64,000 bases of DNA from Siphonodentalium dalli (lineage: Eukaryota > Mollusca > Scaphopoda > Gadilida > Siphonodentaliidae), in the NCBI GenBank assembly GCA_032622095.1, contig CP136064.1:246981827-247045826 (forward strand), read 5' to 3'. This document shows, piece after piece, positions 10,611 through 21,795 of the stretch. Positions within the stretch are counted from its first letter, which is position 1, and every line of letters begins with the position of its first letter. The notes beneath the pieces are model-generated. The model saw only the letters and a list, made by a program, of their open reading frames with translations. It ran no database searches and was not told where the DNA came from. The translations under genes were made by a program, and so were the position numbers.

Positions 10611-12443
10611 ATCTAGGACGGACACCGGTGATTTCTATAGTTCCAGAACAAAAAAATCCAAAATGCAGCCTGCGCATGCCATGCACGCACTGTTGGAAAT
10701 GGCGTTTCATAGATAGGAACGTGCGTATCCACGCTCATGATCTGGGAATATAGCTCACCGAACACTCCCACACCAACTATTTTCTGAACCACGAGATTTC
10801 TCGAGATTTCTCATTCTGTTCGACATCGTCTGCCGCTAACCGTGCCACCAGAACGAGGCCACTTATCGCACCGGTCCCAGATTCTTGCCCCAGGAAGGCC
10901 AGATCTCATCCTCTCGATATTGACTTGTATTTCTCAGTGCTTATAACATCGGTACGTCGGATATCTCAGATATTCGCTATCAGTAGCATTGTCTCTGGCA
11001 ACTAACCACAATTAGTATGATAGGCGCATTAATTGTATTACGTGAATTCTGCGCTATGCAAACGAGTGTTAGAGCGGGTACAGGCCGGGTGGAAGCTCTG
11101 GTAATAACGCTCTTTGATCGTATACAACCCGGGTGTCGTAGAACTTAATTATACACAATTTGATGTTTTTGTGAATCACTGCATCTACCACAAAAACGCC
11201 AGGGTTCTATCTTATACACCATTGTAGACTTAATTGTAGACCCATACACCAACCATTGTAATAATCTATGGGAACGAAAGGAATGGGGCAGAACTGGCAT
11301 GTACCTGACTGACTAGCTACGGTGTACGAACGTGGGAGGGGCAAATTGGAAGTATATGCTGACTTCAGTAGAAATCCAGCGTCCAAATTATTTGATGCAT
11401 GCTGCCCGCATTATTACACGTCTAGGCGGTATCTCCTTGGTTAGTCGATTTGTTGATTGGATGTTAATGTAATGGAAGTCGCTATGTCACACCAGAACGT
11501 TGTCCGTTTTATTGATTGTGGGGGTGCATGGGGGGGGGACCCAAGCAGGAACATTCAAATATTGCAAGAAGGAGCTTTGCTCAAGTTTGTTATTTATTCC
11601 ATGTCTCCATTCGAACATCTTCTCGGCGAAGGACAACTTTTAACCACATTTAATCTAAAGGTCACAGTCAAGATTTTAGCTATAAAATTCCAAGATACTT
11701 TTGGATGGATGCAGTATGGTAGGCATAGGGCCCGAAAACGACACTCTACCATTATATCGACCGAACAGGAAGATGGGTAAAACGCTATCTGGACAGGTTA
11801 TTGCCTGCGTCGTATTTCTTTGTGGTTACAATATAAATTGACTATCAGAAAAGCGCCAAACGAAAAGGTCATAGATCCTCGCGTATGTATATATATATAA
11901 AGATGGCGTCCCATCCCAGTAGATATGTGCCAGGCAATTGGCAATGACAAAAGACGACACGAAATCTTGACATGGGACAAGCCTTGAGACAGCGTATGCC
12001 AACTGAAGCAGACGAGTCTTAATTTTTCCCACCAGGAGGCAGAAGTTATACAGCCCATCATGTGATCAGATACGCATGCGCAGACGTTATTTTGTGTTAA
12101 AGTGCATCGTGTGATGATAGTCTGTGGTCTCATTTCCTTGACATATATGGGACCAAGTTGACACACGCTTCGTCTTGCGCATAGCCGAATAAATGGCTTT
12201 CCATGCACGTTTTATATGGGACTATTTGCAGCTATATATATGGTGTCATGAACGATGTAGGCTAAAACTACTGTCATATATAAGGCGGTTTCTGTCGATG
12301 AGCAGTAATATGTCTTAAGTGTCTGGTTCATTGAATAATAAGTATACTTCGAAACACAGGCACACTAGTTTAAATAGACGAATACACTAATCAAGACGCA
12401 TCTGTTCGATATCAAACGCGCCCCTGTAGTATACGTAATGGGG
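10611..12443. other. Unassigned intergenic stretch
   Basis: No recognisable element. A 107-codon frame at 11457-11780 (plus) and a 136-codon frame at 11798-12208 (minus) have no visible motif. Confidence 0.45.
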
Positions 12444-12979
12444 TAGATCATGCCATGAATCTCTACTCTGGCTAACGCCCGTAGAGATCATATTCCACCA
12501 TGCAGTACAAAACCTGGGAACTTTTTGATGTTTTGATAGGGAACCTTATAAAGTCGAAAAAATAACGCAGGGAATATATTTCTTAATTATTAGCTGTTCC
12601 TTAATAATATACTTTACTGTATATACGTGAAGGTCCCAACTCGAAATTTCCCGATTTAAGTGACTTTGTGAGCGATTTTGCTTTGCGTCGCTTACAATTA
12701 TGGAATTTCTATACTGGGTAATTAATTCGATGTTTATTGCGACATCGGGTCACAAAAGTCACAGAAAATCATGCAGTTTCCAGTTTGGACATTCACCTAC
12801 AGTGAAGTACATTGTCAGGTAGCAGGTATATATATAATAACTAAGAAATATATTCCCTGCGTTATTTTTTCGACTTTATAAAGTTCCTTGTCAAAACTTC
12901 AAAAAGTTCCCAGGTTTTGTACTGGTTGAATATGATCTCTACGGGCGTTAGCCAGAGTAGAGATGCATGGCATGATCTA
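12444..12979. mobile_element. TA-type long-TIR MITE, TAGATCATGCC family, full copy
   Basis: The inverted repeats of about 170 bp begin TAGATCATGCCATGAATCTC. They include ACGCCCGTAGAGATCATATT, then AGTACAAAACCTGGGAAC and TTATAAAGTCG, and the right arm repeats these in reverse complement. The centre has a second inverted pair (GAAGGTCCCAACTCGAAAT-like). There is no open frame. The flanks share the terminal TA, so a TA target is likely. Other copies: 42624-43105, 49816-50347 and 55332-56289 (interrupted). Shortened forms: 3206-3281, 17616-17684 and 47138-47387. Confidence 0.9.
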
Positions 12980-13655
12980 TAGTAACTGGAATGCGCGGCT
13001 ATAGCCAAATAATTGAATATATGAAGCCAAATCTGGCTAAACGATATAAAGAGCGGTTTGTGTATATGCTGTTAGATATGGTAAGAACATAACAAGCGTT
13101 ACTTATTTGCAAGGAAACGTGTTTTGTCGCATTGTGTTACTTTATACCACCGTATATATAGTCTATATTACTAGATAGATTGTCTGAAAGGTATTATTAT
13201 TCACTTATAGTCATTTGGTAGCATGTGAAGTTTAAACCCGGAAAGGCAATTTTAACCCACATTTATATGCAATATGTTGTAATCTACAAGCAGAGGCCAC
13301 TATGTCAATCTTTAAGAAAATTCAGGACTTGGGCTTGGCTGATCTTGAGAATATACACTAAACTTTTGCACTGAGGCCCATGGAAAACATCTATACCATT
13401 GTAACCTATTCATATATATATATAGTACTTCCACGCAGCGTTAGACGGAAACCATAGTATAAGCTTTTGCCAAGTGGCCCGGAACGAGCTGATAACCGGA
13501 GACATAATAACATGTGTGTCGCCAACCAGGCTAATGGGTTATTCGGGTGCAAACTTTTTCAAAAGATGAAATGTTTAGTTATCTATGCAAACATCAAGAT
13601 TGCAACATCCAACCAGAAACAACTTAAGCCCCGGAATGATAGATCTGCATAACGC
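12980..13655. other. Unassigned intergenic stretch
   Basis: Nothing recognised apart from short tatata runs. Confidence 0.45.
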
Positions 13656-13917
13656 ATGTCTGTCGCAACAAGGAGAAATGTGGGTATAAATAAGAACCTC
13701 ACGTACAATGTCTGTCGCAACAATGAGATACGTAGGTATAAATAAGAACCTCACGTACAATGTCTGTCGCAACAAGGATAAATGTGGGTATAAAACACAA
13801 TCTCACGTACACTGTATGTCCCAACAAGGAGAAATGTGGGTAAAAATAAGAACCTCACGTACAATGTCTGTCGCAACAAGGAGATATGTAGGTATAAATA
13901 AGAACCTCAGTGATCTC
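13656..13917. repeat. Minisatellite: five units of 52 bp
   Basis: Unit starts fall at 13656, 13708, 13760, 13812 and 13864, an exact 52-bp period. Each unit carries TGTCTGTCGCAACAAGGAGA, then TGTGGGTATAAATAAGAACC and TCACGTACA. Since 52 is not a multiple of three, the array does not encode a repeated protein, although a chance frame runs through it. Confidence 0.93.
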
Positions 13918-16119
13918 ACGTACAATGTTCACGGGGTACGATGTTTTTGTCGCATACAATATAGAAAGTGTGCGCCTCAAGTTAGTGTTCATGGCGATGC
14001 TGGCTGTAGTGAATGGTGATGCTGATGATGACACATTTGATTGTAAATCCCAAAACGTAAAGATGAATACATACATAATTGTTTATAACTGAGAGATAGT
14101 TAATATATAGGAAGAACGATCAGCGGACTCGAAGAGGAATAGAAGGGAATCACAGACAAATTGTGGTGCGTGCATGTGTGAAGGTTACTTCGTGATATCA
14201 TGTTGGTTCAGTTGCCTTGATCCAATCTATATCTTCGTTGCCATAAAGTTTCGATGATATGATATAGTTTTGAACAGCTGAATATAAAATAATGTTTGTT
14301 TCATTGGTAACGAGAGGTGACCCGCATAGTAGCGAATGGTTGTGGCTTATATAGAAATGTGCATATGCACACTATTGGAGATTGGTGAACATGGCATATG
14401 CATTCATTCGGGCGACAAAATGGAAGCATGTGGATAATCCCAGGATGCAAGGTGTCATCATATATATCACTCTTATCGGCGGCTATTTTTTTCCTTTCTG
14501 AGCTATATTTATGAGGGTATACCCTAAAAAGCGGCAATGATCAGAGCTGAGCATTTGATGGGATGGTGTAAAATAATATCCTTATATATATATGGCCTTG
14601 TGGAAACTAATTGAGTATCTAGTTGATGACGGCACACCCAAACAACTATGAACTGAATGTTGCTAGGATGCTTCCGTTTCTGTTCATACATCCCCTTCTA
14701 TTGTAACATAGAAATCCCTTTTTCTGCACCAAAATGGTTTAGCCCACTTCAGACAGACCGGCTTTAAGATATCAGTTTGGTCAACAGCGGCCGCGTGGGT
14801 AAATGATCGCTATCAACAAATCACATCCGAATCCGTCCAGGTTTGTCGTCAATATCAGTACGATCTCAACAAATGAACCAATTATCAGATAATCATACTA
14901 TATTTGTATAAGGTCAAAGTTGAAATGACCTGCAAGCGTGTGTCAATATCAATATATGTTCTACGATATCTGGATCTACCACAAAACACACGAATTATCC
15001 CCATCACAGAAAACACATCACGACCGCAGATTATATGCGAAAACGGTTTTTCATAGATTAACAGGTGTCGTCTGCAAAACCTCTGTTATCTGATGAAGTC
15101 CAGACAAATGGCTCGCGCCTAACTATACCATGGTTGCCCCTGAGAACAACAGCGATGATGGATTGCATGGCCAATGCTGGAAAGCGGGGCCCATCTGTCT
15201 TCAGGCTGTCCAAAAAGCACCATGCGTGTGAGATATTTGTCCAGCTTAATGGTGGCCAAGTGATACAATAATAGGTGCCCCTAATTAGGGACGCTACCCC
15301 CATAATAGCCATCAATCCACATTTCTTCACATGGCACGACGGACAAGAACCATTTGTAAAACACGAGACCAGCGTAAGGTGAATGGTTTGTTATAATAAC
15401 GTGTAATTATATACCGGGTTACAGTAAGTAGATTATGTCTGGGTTATGCAACAATGGAGGAGAAATTCTAATTGAAATTCCTGTCTGCCTCAAGGCCACA
15501 GCAATGTTTTTGTCAAACAGTCTTCAGTGAGGCCCGCGTGTAAATTACAATGGCTCTTGAAATCATATATTTTCACGGATGTCATCGGATGCATGCTCCC
15601 GTGACAAACGACTGCTTCGAGCCTCGTTGAAATGGCGGAGGAGGGAAAGAGTGATATACTGTGTCAGAATATAAAGTGAGCATGCAGCGAATTTATCCAC
15701 GTCAGTCGAGAACACCAAGAGACCAGTCTCAATATGAATCAGACTGTGTAGAAACCCAATCCTCGCGAGACATTCGTTCTTACCGCCATGAAAATAATTA
15801 CGACCAGACGAGACAGAATTAAAACCATTAATCAGCGAATTGGATATCGCGAACTAGAGTATACCTTACCGGTAATAAGTACTACCGGACCACCTTACCG
15901 GTCATTAGTACTACTGTGTATGGTATGTATTGTCTGGCCATGCTCTATGACAGTGAACGAGATATTTAGGGAAACGTATGAAATTGGAGTCATTGGAGTT
16001 CATACGTAGACCCCTCTTAAAAACCTTTTTTACATATATTATAGGGTTATGCCACCAGGCAGTAGCCACTCAACTGAACCTTTTTGAACATAAAGTTGTC
16101 AGAACATCATTGTCTAAAT
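13918..16119. other. Unassigned stretch, including a locally GC-richer segment
   Basis: 15060-15330 is visibly richer in G and C than its surroundings and is open on both strands (68 codons plus, 90 codons minus), but I recognise no domain and see no convincing splice pair. A short imperfect duplication built on TTACCGGTNATNAGTACTAC lies at about 15868-15916. Nothing else was identified. Confidence 0.4.
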
Positions 16120-16291
16120 TTAACCATTTCTATACTAAAGCATCATTGATGAGTAGTTATCTCTTAGGAAATGTTCAAGTCGTTTGTTGAACTTATTATC
16201 TAAACATTTCCCTGAATAAATAGGACTCCTCCTGCACTTGGATTTATCTGTCGTCTGAGTTGGAGAATCCATTTAGTATAGAAAGGGTTAA
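16120..16291. mobile_element. TTAA-flanked MITE, family 1
   Basis: It begins TTAACCATTTCTATACTAAA and ends TTTAGTATAGAAAGGGTTAA. The inner hairpin TCATTGATGAGTAGTTAT and the AACTTATTATCT palindrome match the other copies, but the middle is shortened (172 bp against 237 bp at 46138). Its right TTAA is also the left TTAA of the next element. Confidence 0.88.
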
Positions 16292-16688
16292 CCCTTTACC
16301 CAACAGAACGGCCCTGTGCCAATGCATTCTCTTATATATGCGAGTCGACCATAGGTCGCCTCGCATATATAAGAGAATGCATTGGCTTAACACATTAAAA
16401 ATTATAAAAGTGTTAAAGAATGTAAGAAAAAATGGTAAAAAGTGTTAAAAAAAAGATATTTTTTAGGCCAATGCATTCTCTTATATATGCGAGGCGACCT
16501 ATGGTCGACTCGCATATATAAGAGAATGCATTGGCACAGGGCATAACTGTAACCATCACAATGTGGTCAATGAGCCGGTTCCAATGATATCCATATTTGT
16601 ATGGTTTTATTGAGACAGACCGAAGATAATTTAGGCTGTTGCAGCTTTATTTGGCCGGTTTTGGCCGGTTTGTTGGGTAAAGGGTTAA
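16288..16688 (+). mobile_element. TTAA-flanked double-hairpin MITE, family 2, copy 1
   Basis: The termini are TTAACCCTTTACCCAACA and TGTTGGGTAAAGGGTTAA, with intact TTAA on both sides (16288-16291 and 16685-16688). Two head-to-head 69-bp hairpin modules sit at 16318-16386 and 16467-16535, separated by an AT-rich spacer. A unique tail between them and the right end includes AACCATCACAATGTGG and repeated GGCCGGTTTT. A nearly identical copy in the opposite orientation is at 45219-45616. TTAA plus CCC termini indicates piggyBac-type mobilisation. No transposase is encoded. Confidence 0.92.
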
Positions 16689-17615
16689 ATGGGAAGCAAT
16701 ATATCGACAAAACCCTGAGTACACAGAGAACCTGTAATGGTTCAAGCACCTTATGCCGCAACGAACTTCCTCGAATGTCTACATTAAGCGCCCACTATAC
16801 CATACTGTTGCACCGCTCCAGACTCTTTGCCAGTTGCTTCGACTATTTCTGAACAGATTGAGACGCTGTGCCCCCCACTGGTGACGTATACGTCGCTATA
16901 GCGGGCGCGACAAAAATCAGTTTCGACATAGCTTCATTCTTGACATGTCACCCTACAAATTAGCATTATGTCTGTTAAATATTTGTCAGTCTTGGGTGGT
17001 ACAACGTGCGACAGAATCACTTAATTATGCAAACTTGCACCGAACAAATAACGTCTAGTTTATGCAACAAGTGGCGCTTTTTGGCCCCAGGGCGGTAGAA
17101 AATAATAGAGGATTGTTCGGGTATTTAGTTAAGGATTCTCGCATCGAATTGCTTGATGACTGCAGATAAAGTCAACAGGAAACCTAGTCATTCGAAATTC
17201 TTACGTTGGGTGAAGCTTCAAGCTGTTGAAACGCGACGGACCCAATGAAGCCGCAAGTCTGGTTTGTTTCACCAAAAAAAAAAACGAGACATGTGAATTT
17301 GCAAATATACTTAGAAACATTCGGACACTATATTGATACGTTACAACATCGCCGAGTTAAAACGACGAAAGTTTGGAATTAATTCTGATAACTCCACAAA
17401 GTAGTTCAGCGTTTTACACCTTAACAGCACATACTGAAATCCATCATGGTACACTATATCATATATGCAGAATGGTAACGCCATTTTAACACATTATGCA
17501 TAACTAACGCTGCATGATAACTGTATATATAAGCATTTGGTGTTTTACACTGTAAAATTATGACGTATTGCAGATCAGAAATAAATACTGCAAAAATCGG
17601 CCTGGCAAGCACTGG
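16689..17615. other. Unassigned intergenic stretch
   Basis: No repeat or gene recognised; an A12 tract lies near 17274-17284. Confidence 0.45.
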
Positions 17616-17684
17616 TAGATCATGCCACGAAACTGTACTCTGGTTACTGGCGTTAGCCAGAGTAGAGATTGATGGCATAATCTA
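17616..17684. mobile_element. Minimal 69-bp foldback of the TAGATCATGCC family
   Basis: The left arm TAGATCATGCCACGAAACTG and the right arm ending GGCATAATCTA pair around a very small loop (ttactggcg). It is independent of, and more decayed than, the one at 3206-3281. Confidence 0.85.
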
Positions 17685-18231
17685 AAGCACTGGCAGATAA
17701 TGATGGTACACGTGAATGTATTTTTGCTGTCGAACGTTACCGTAGATTGGATAGAAACACAAAAATCTAACTGAATGGTGTATATATATGAAGTTTCTAC
17801 GGAGTGGGCCTGTTATTTTAGTTTCTGTAATAGCGAAGGAAATTGTAACATTTCGAATATCTAATATTGGATTCTCGAGAGTTCTATACGATTGCAAACG
17901 AATTTCGGTGCATTTAACTCAATCTGTTTTTCCATTTAGGCGAAATATCATCGCGTGCTGATCTATTTCCAAAGAGACTACAGTTAAAACCAGTTCAGAA
18001 GTACAGTAAGTCACTTCACTGATAGATCTTGGCTCTCGTTGCAGAAGTGTGTAATGTTCAAGAAACCATTCAACAAAGCATACAGCCGCCGTTATTCATA
18101 AACCAAGAACAATTCCAGCATTCTCTGGAAAGCTATAAGGTAGCGATATTTTTAGGTAGTTGTTGATTCAATCAAGGCAACACGCAATCACAAGTTCGGT
18201 GATTTTTCTAATGTACTCTACCTCTCATATA
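17685..18231. other. Unassigned intergenic stretch
   Basis: No recognisable feature. Confidence 0.45.
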
Positions 18232-18669
18232 CAAGCTTGCAAATAGTGTGTCTGTCATTTGCAGAATTAGGCCTCCAGAGGGAGAATTTAGTGATGCTAT
18301 CCCGCACAGTGGGCTAGCAGCACCAAATTCACCCTCTGGTGACCGAATTCTGCTTTGGTCTCATCTTCTGGGAAGTATCTATAGACTATTGTTTTTAGTA
18401 AACTTTTTCCCTTCTGGGAAGTTTCTATATCCCCTAATTTTCAGAAGATAAAATGCATAATCGAGGTGACTGATGAGTGAACATCACCAACTTCAACTGG
18501 GGAACTTCAATCTGATCCGTGGTCTCCCATAGCAGTTGAGGCCTAATCAGAATGAGGTTCCCAGAGGGTGAATTTGGTGACGCTAGCCCGCTGTGCGGGA
18601 TAGCCACTAACTTCACCCTCTGGGGGACTTCATTTCTGCAAATGACAGACACACTATTTGCAGGCTTGC
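18232..18669. mobile_element. Double-hairpin element, CAAGCNTGCAAATAG family, best copy
   Basis: It begins CAAGCTTGCAAATAGTGTGT and ends with the reverse complement. The left hairpin is CCAGAGGGAGAATTTAGTGA...TCACCCTCTGG and the right is CCCAGAGGGTGAATTTGGTG...CACCCTCTGGGG, each with a loop based on CCCGCACAGYGGGCTAGC. The centre contains CTTCTGGGAAG and AACTTCAACTGGGGAACTTC. It is the least decayed copy in the window and a good guide to the family's structure. Confidence 0.88.
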
Positions 18670-19048
18670 TCAAATACATGACACCTGTTTACAGCCGTGT
18701 ATACAGTTCGGTGTACATTGTGGGGTATTTCTAAATGTCGAGAGCAATCTAAACTCCAGACAGGCTTGATTGTATAAACGCTGCAGTTTATATTGGTGTA
18801 AATTATGTGCCAGTTAGTCTAGATTGTGTATTTGAGCGGGGCATCGAACGATATTGCGACAGATCGTGCTATTTACTATCCATAAAACTGAACATTCGAT
18901 ACGACTTGAAATGGTAGCATTTACTTGGAAACACGAAGAGACAAATTATCGAGCCCGTATATTATTCTACGTACGAAGAATACTATATAATAACAGATGA
19001 TTCACATTTAAATGTAAAATTCGTTCAGTATTTGTCGAACATCAGCCT
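18670..19048. other. Unassigned intergenic stretch
   Basis: No recognisable feature. Confidence 0.4.
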
Positions 19049-19382
19049 GTTCTCCAGAAAACCTGCTTATTAAAAATTTGTTTTAGGTAGATAATCTGCT
19101 TAGCATGGTCTGAAAATTAGAGCATTTTAGTAACATTATCGACTCATAATAAGGCTATTCTAAGCAGATAATGAGCGGACAATGACATAAATAAGCCAAC
19201 TCGCGATTGTTCAGGTGTCTCTTTAATATGTGTTATCACCGTGGCCCGCGTCATAAAACGGAATATCGGATATGATTCCATTATCTGCTTATTTGAGAAT
19301 CAAATAACCACATTATGCATGTACCTATTTCACATTATGGTCGTGTACAATCTATGTGCGTATTTGAGCGAGGATATGTTGG
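19049..19382. repeat. Distant copy of the 59.6-61.0 kb duplicated unit
   Basis: The words TAGATAATCTGCTTAG, ATTATCGACTCATAATAAGG, CTAAGCAGATAATG, GGCCCGCGTCATAAAACG and TTATCTGCTTATTTGAGAAT appear in the same order as in the two tandem units at 59565-61010. The segment also holds the same inverted ATAATCTGCTTA / TAAGCAGATTAT palindrome. Only the right half of the unit is present. Confidence 0.8.
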
Positions 19383-19581
19383 GAATACAGCGGTGGCACG
19401 CAGGCATGTATGCAGTGTATTATTCTGAGATACAGAATTCTCGATAAAAGGTGGAAACGTGCATGGCTAACACCTTCGGTTTGAAAAATTTATTGCATCG
19501 TCATCATTTTGGTCTAAGTGAGTGGTAGTTAACGTTCCTTGCAAAAACAATGACCGAGAAAACATGACGGTCTTTGGGGGC

Positions 19582-20082
19582 TTAAAGGCACGTGAGGCCT
19601 TAGTTGTCGAAAATATTCATATTTGTTCCAATCACCGTAAACAGAAAAAACATTAAAATACATAGTTTCGTTCATATATACCATGGCTATCGCGTAAACA
19701 GCATGTTATCATAAAGACCTACTATATTTTACCTAAGCAAGAGCCGGATTGTGTTACAGAAGACAGAACAATGCTACTGGCTAATCACACACAAATGGCA
19801 TAAACGCTCTTTATTAGTTCCATATCAGGTATTCACCAACAAAGAACGCTCTTTATGTTTACCATCATAATATAAACAAACACCAGAAAAGTAACTTTTT
19901 ACGCTTCTGTTTACATAACAATGGTCAAACATATGACCATAACATACTGTTTATGCGATATTTCTTATTTGTATACGGACAAAGTCTGTCTACATTTTGA
20001 TGTTCTTTCTGTTTGTGGCGGTTTTTGACGGGTGGAAATAATTTTACAGAATACCCACCGCCAAGGCCAACCGTACCTTTAA
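19582..20082. mobile_element. TTAA-flanked element with AGG...CCT termini, copy 1
   Basis: TTAA stands at 19582-19585 and 20079-20082, with element ends AGGCACGTGAGGCC and GGCCAACCGTACCT. Contents include two inverted-looking AACGCTCTTTAT words and GTGGCGGTTTTTGACGGGTG near the right end. The second copy, at 55497-55930, lacks about 65 bp present here (around 19900-19960) and shows a clean insertion into a known host. No open frame of significance. The TTAA site suggests piggyBac-type integration. Confidence 0.85.
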
Positions 20083-20241
20083 ACAATATATTACTATTTT
20101 ATTATTGTGGTTGTTAGTGGCGGCGAGAGGGGTAAGTTTCATAAGCAGAGATTAATGCATGTTGTTGACGTCAATATGTTGATTGTGTTTGGACGTCATA
20201 AATGAACCAATTGCTCACCAAAGATGATGAGAAATACGATA

Positions 20242-20417
20242 TCAAACTCCAATTCTTTCGGTATTGAGAGAACAATAAAGACTTAGCCAGACATAGATAA
20301 TTTTAATCCTAAAACATAAGAACTGCGAACACGCGTATATAAGAAATCCTTACCAAATGTCCTTATGGCAGTGATATCTCAGCGGAGGTATGGGAAGTGA
20401 CTCTGCCTGGAGTTTGA
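20242..20417. mobile_element. TCAAACTCC-terminal MITE, shortened copy
   Basis: The ends are TCAAACTCCAATTC and TGCCTGGAGTTTGA, with TA directly outside on both sides. The interior matches, in reverse, the fuller copy at 58731-59046 (GGTATTGAGAGAACAAT, TAGCCAGACATAGATA, TTACCAAATGTCCTTATGGC) but lacks its ATATGTATCGG part. Confidence 0.8.
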
Positions 20418-20424
20418 TACTATA

Positions 20425-20851
20425 TGTGACCCGCCATATCAAATCCAGTCGTAAGTCGGGATTTTTTTTACCCTGTGCCAATGCATTCTCTTATATATGC
20501 GAGGCGACCATACTAACAATTTTTTATCATTTTTTTAAAATAAATGTTTCTTACAATTTTTAGGACATAAAATAAAAAACATCCATTACCCTGCAGGGAG
20601 CCCCACACATATATAGAAGCATATAGAAGAGTGTCGTCTGCTCATGTTTGTCTGGGGCTCTGTATAGGTGAAATTATAAAATTGTTAAAAAATACAAGAA
20701 AAAATTATTCAAATTGTAAAAAATTGTTAGGCCAATGCATTATCTTATATATGCGAGGCGACATATGGTCGACTCGCATATATAAGAGAATGCATTGGCA
20801 CAGGGTAAAAAAAATCCCGACTTACGACTGGATTTCATATTGCGGGTCACA
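20425..20851. mobile_element. Double-hairpin MITE with TGTGACCCGCC termini, copy 2
   Basis: The ends are TGTGACCCGCCATATC and GATTTCATATTGCGGGTCACA, flanked by TATA. The left hairpin has lost its second arm (the sequence jumps from GAGGCGACCATA to CTAACAATTTTT near 20512), while the right hairpin at 20731-20799 is intact. It abuts two other elements within a few bases, forming a cluster. Confidence 0.9.
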
Positions 20852-20899
20852 TATATACAATATATCAATTAATGTGATATCAATCAGACTTAAAGATTG

Positions 20900-20998
20900 T
20901 TAACCCTTTCTATATATACTAAATCGATTCTCACATTCAGTTAGTTCCAAAGTTTACATTGGAATCGTCTGTTATTCATTTGGAGGGATGTTCATGTA
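20900..20998 (+). mobile_element. Truncated TTAA MITE, family 1
   Basis: The left end TTAACCCTTTCTATATATACT is clear, and a GTCTGTTATTCATTTGGAGGG segment from the family's right half follows. The middle and the right terminus are missing or scrambled. Confidence 0.65.
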
Positions 20999-21620
20999 AC
21001 AACAGCTGAACTTAACCCGTGTACATATGTGTTTGATAACTGTTTTCTATTTTTATCTTAACCCAAAAAAATAACAAATACAAAAAAATACTAATGCAAA
21101 TACTCTTTGTTGATAATATTATATCTTTTATACTGTTTGGATCACTAATTAAGCACTTTAGTCTCATCAATATATTTCGTTTCAATTTTACTCGTTCCCG
21201 ATCTTTCCATATTTTACCCCCTTTTCATGTTATGTTTATCTTGTTACCCGTTCGCCATTTTACCCCCTTTTTTCGCTGTTAGTATTTTTTAGCATGTCCC
21301 CCCCCCCCCCCCCCAATTTACCAGTAACTTTTAAATATTTTTTCGATTTGTAATGTTATGCGCTTTTGTATTTCTTAGTAACTTATAGTTCTACATTTTT
21401 TTTTTGTCCATAATTATGTCTTATATTTGACATTGTATTTTATGTTTAACATGTCAAGCGTTTTAGAGCACTTCAGTGGATTTTACGCGTATTTTCCAGT
21501 TAGGTTATTAGCATATAATTTTTATCCATTCGCTATTTACTATTATTTTAGAATGTGTGCCATGTTTGTATTGTAAGCGCATTGCAACTAATTTATTGTA
21601 AAATTCGCTCTAAATGTATC
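20999..21620. other. T-rich unassigned stretch with a C17 tract
   Basis: The sequence is strongly T-rich on this strand, with a run of 17 C at 21298-21314. A 62-codon frame here is explained by composition. No gene or repeat family recognised. Confidence 0.5.

Positions 21621-21654
<34 letters not shown>
21621..21654. repeat. (TAA)n microsatellite
   Basis: About eleven uninterrupted TAA/ATA units. Confidence 0.95.
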
Positions 21655-21657
<3 letters not shown>

Positions 21658-21711
21658 GAACAAACAAAATAATACAAGAGTAGAACGATTCATATTCATT
21701 GTTGTGAAATG

Positions 21712-21795
21712 TTTATAGATAATAAGTTCATGGTCGTTTGTTGAACTTATTATCTGAACAGTTCCAAATTGAAATACTAATTAATTAATGAGTGT
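21712..21795 (-). mobile_element. Fragment of TTAA MITE family 1, inverted
   Basis: The palindrome GATAATAAGTTCATGGTCG / TTGAACTTATTATCTG plus TAATTAATTAATGAGTG match the family's left half in reverse orientation. Neither terminus survives. Confidence 0.6.

Noticed and set aside
11798-12208. 136-codon minus-strand frame
   Set aside because: Overlapped by another open frame on the same strand, with no family-like motif and low-complexity tatata sequence inside.
13656-13917. Regular array as a CRISPR
   Set aside because: The units are contiguous and similar throughout, with no unique spacers, and the DNA is eukaryotic.
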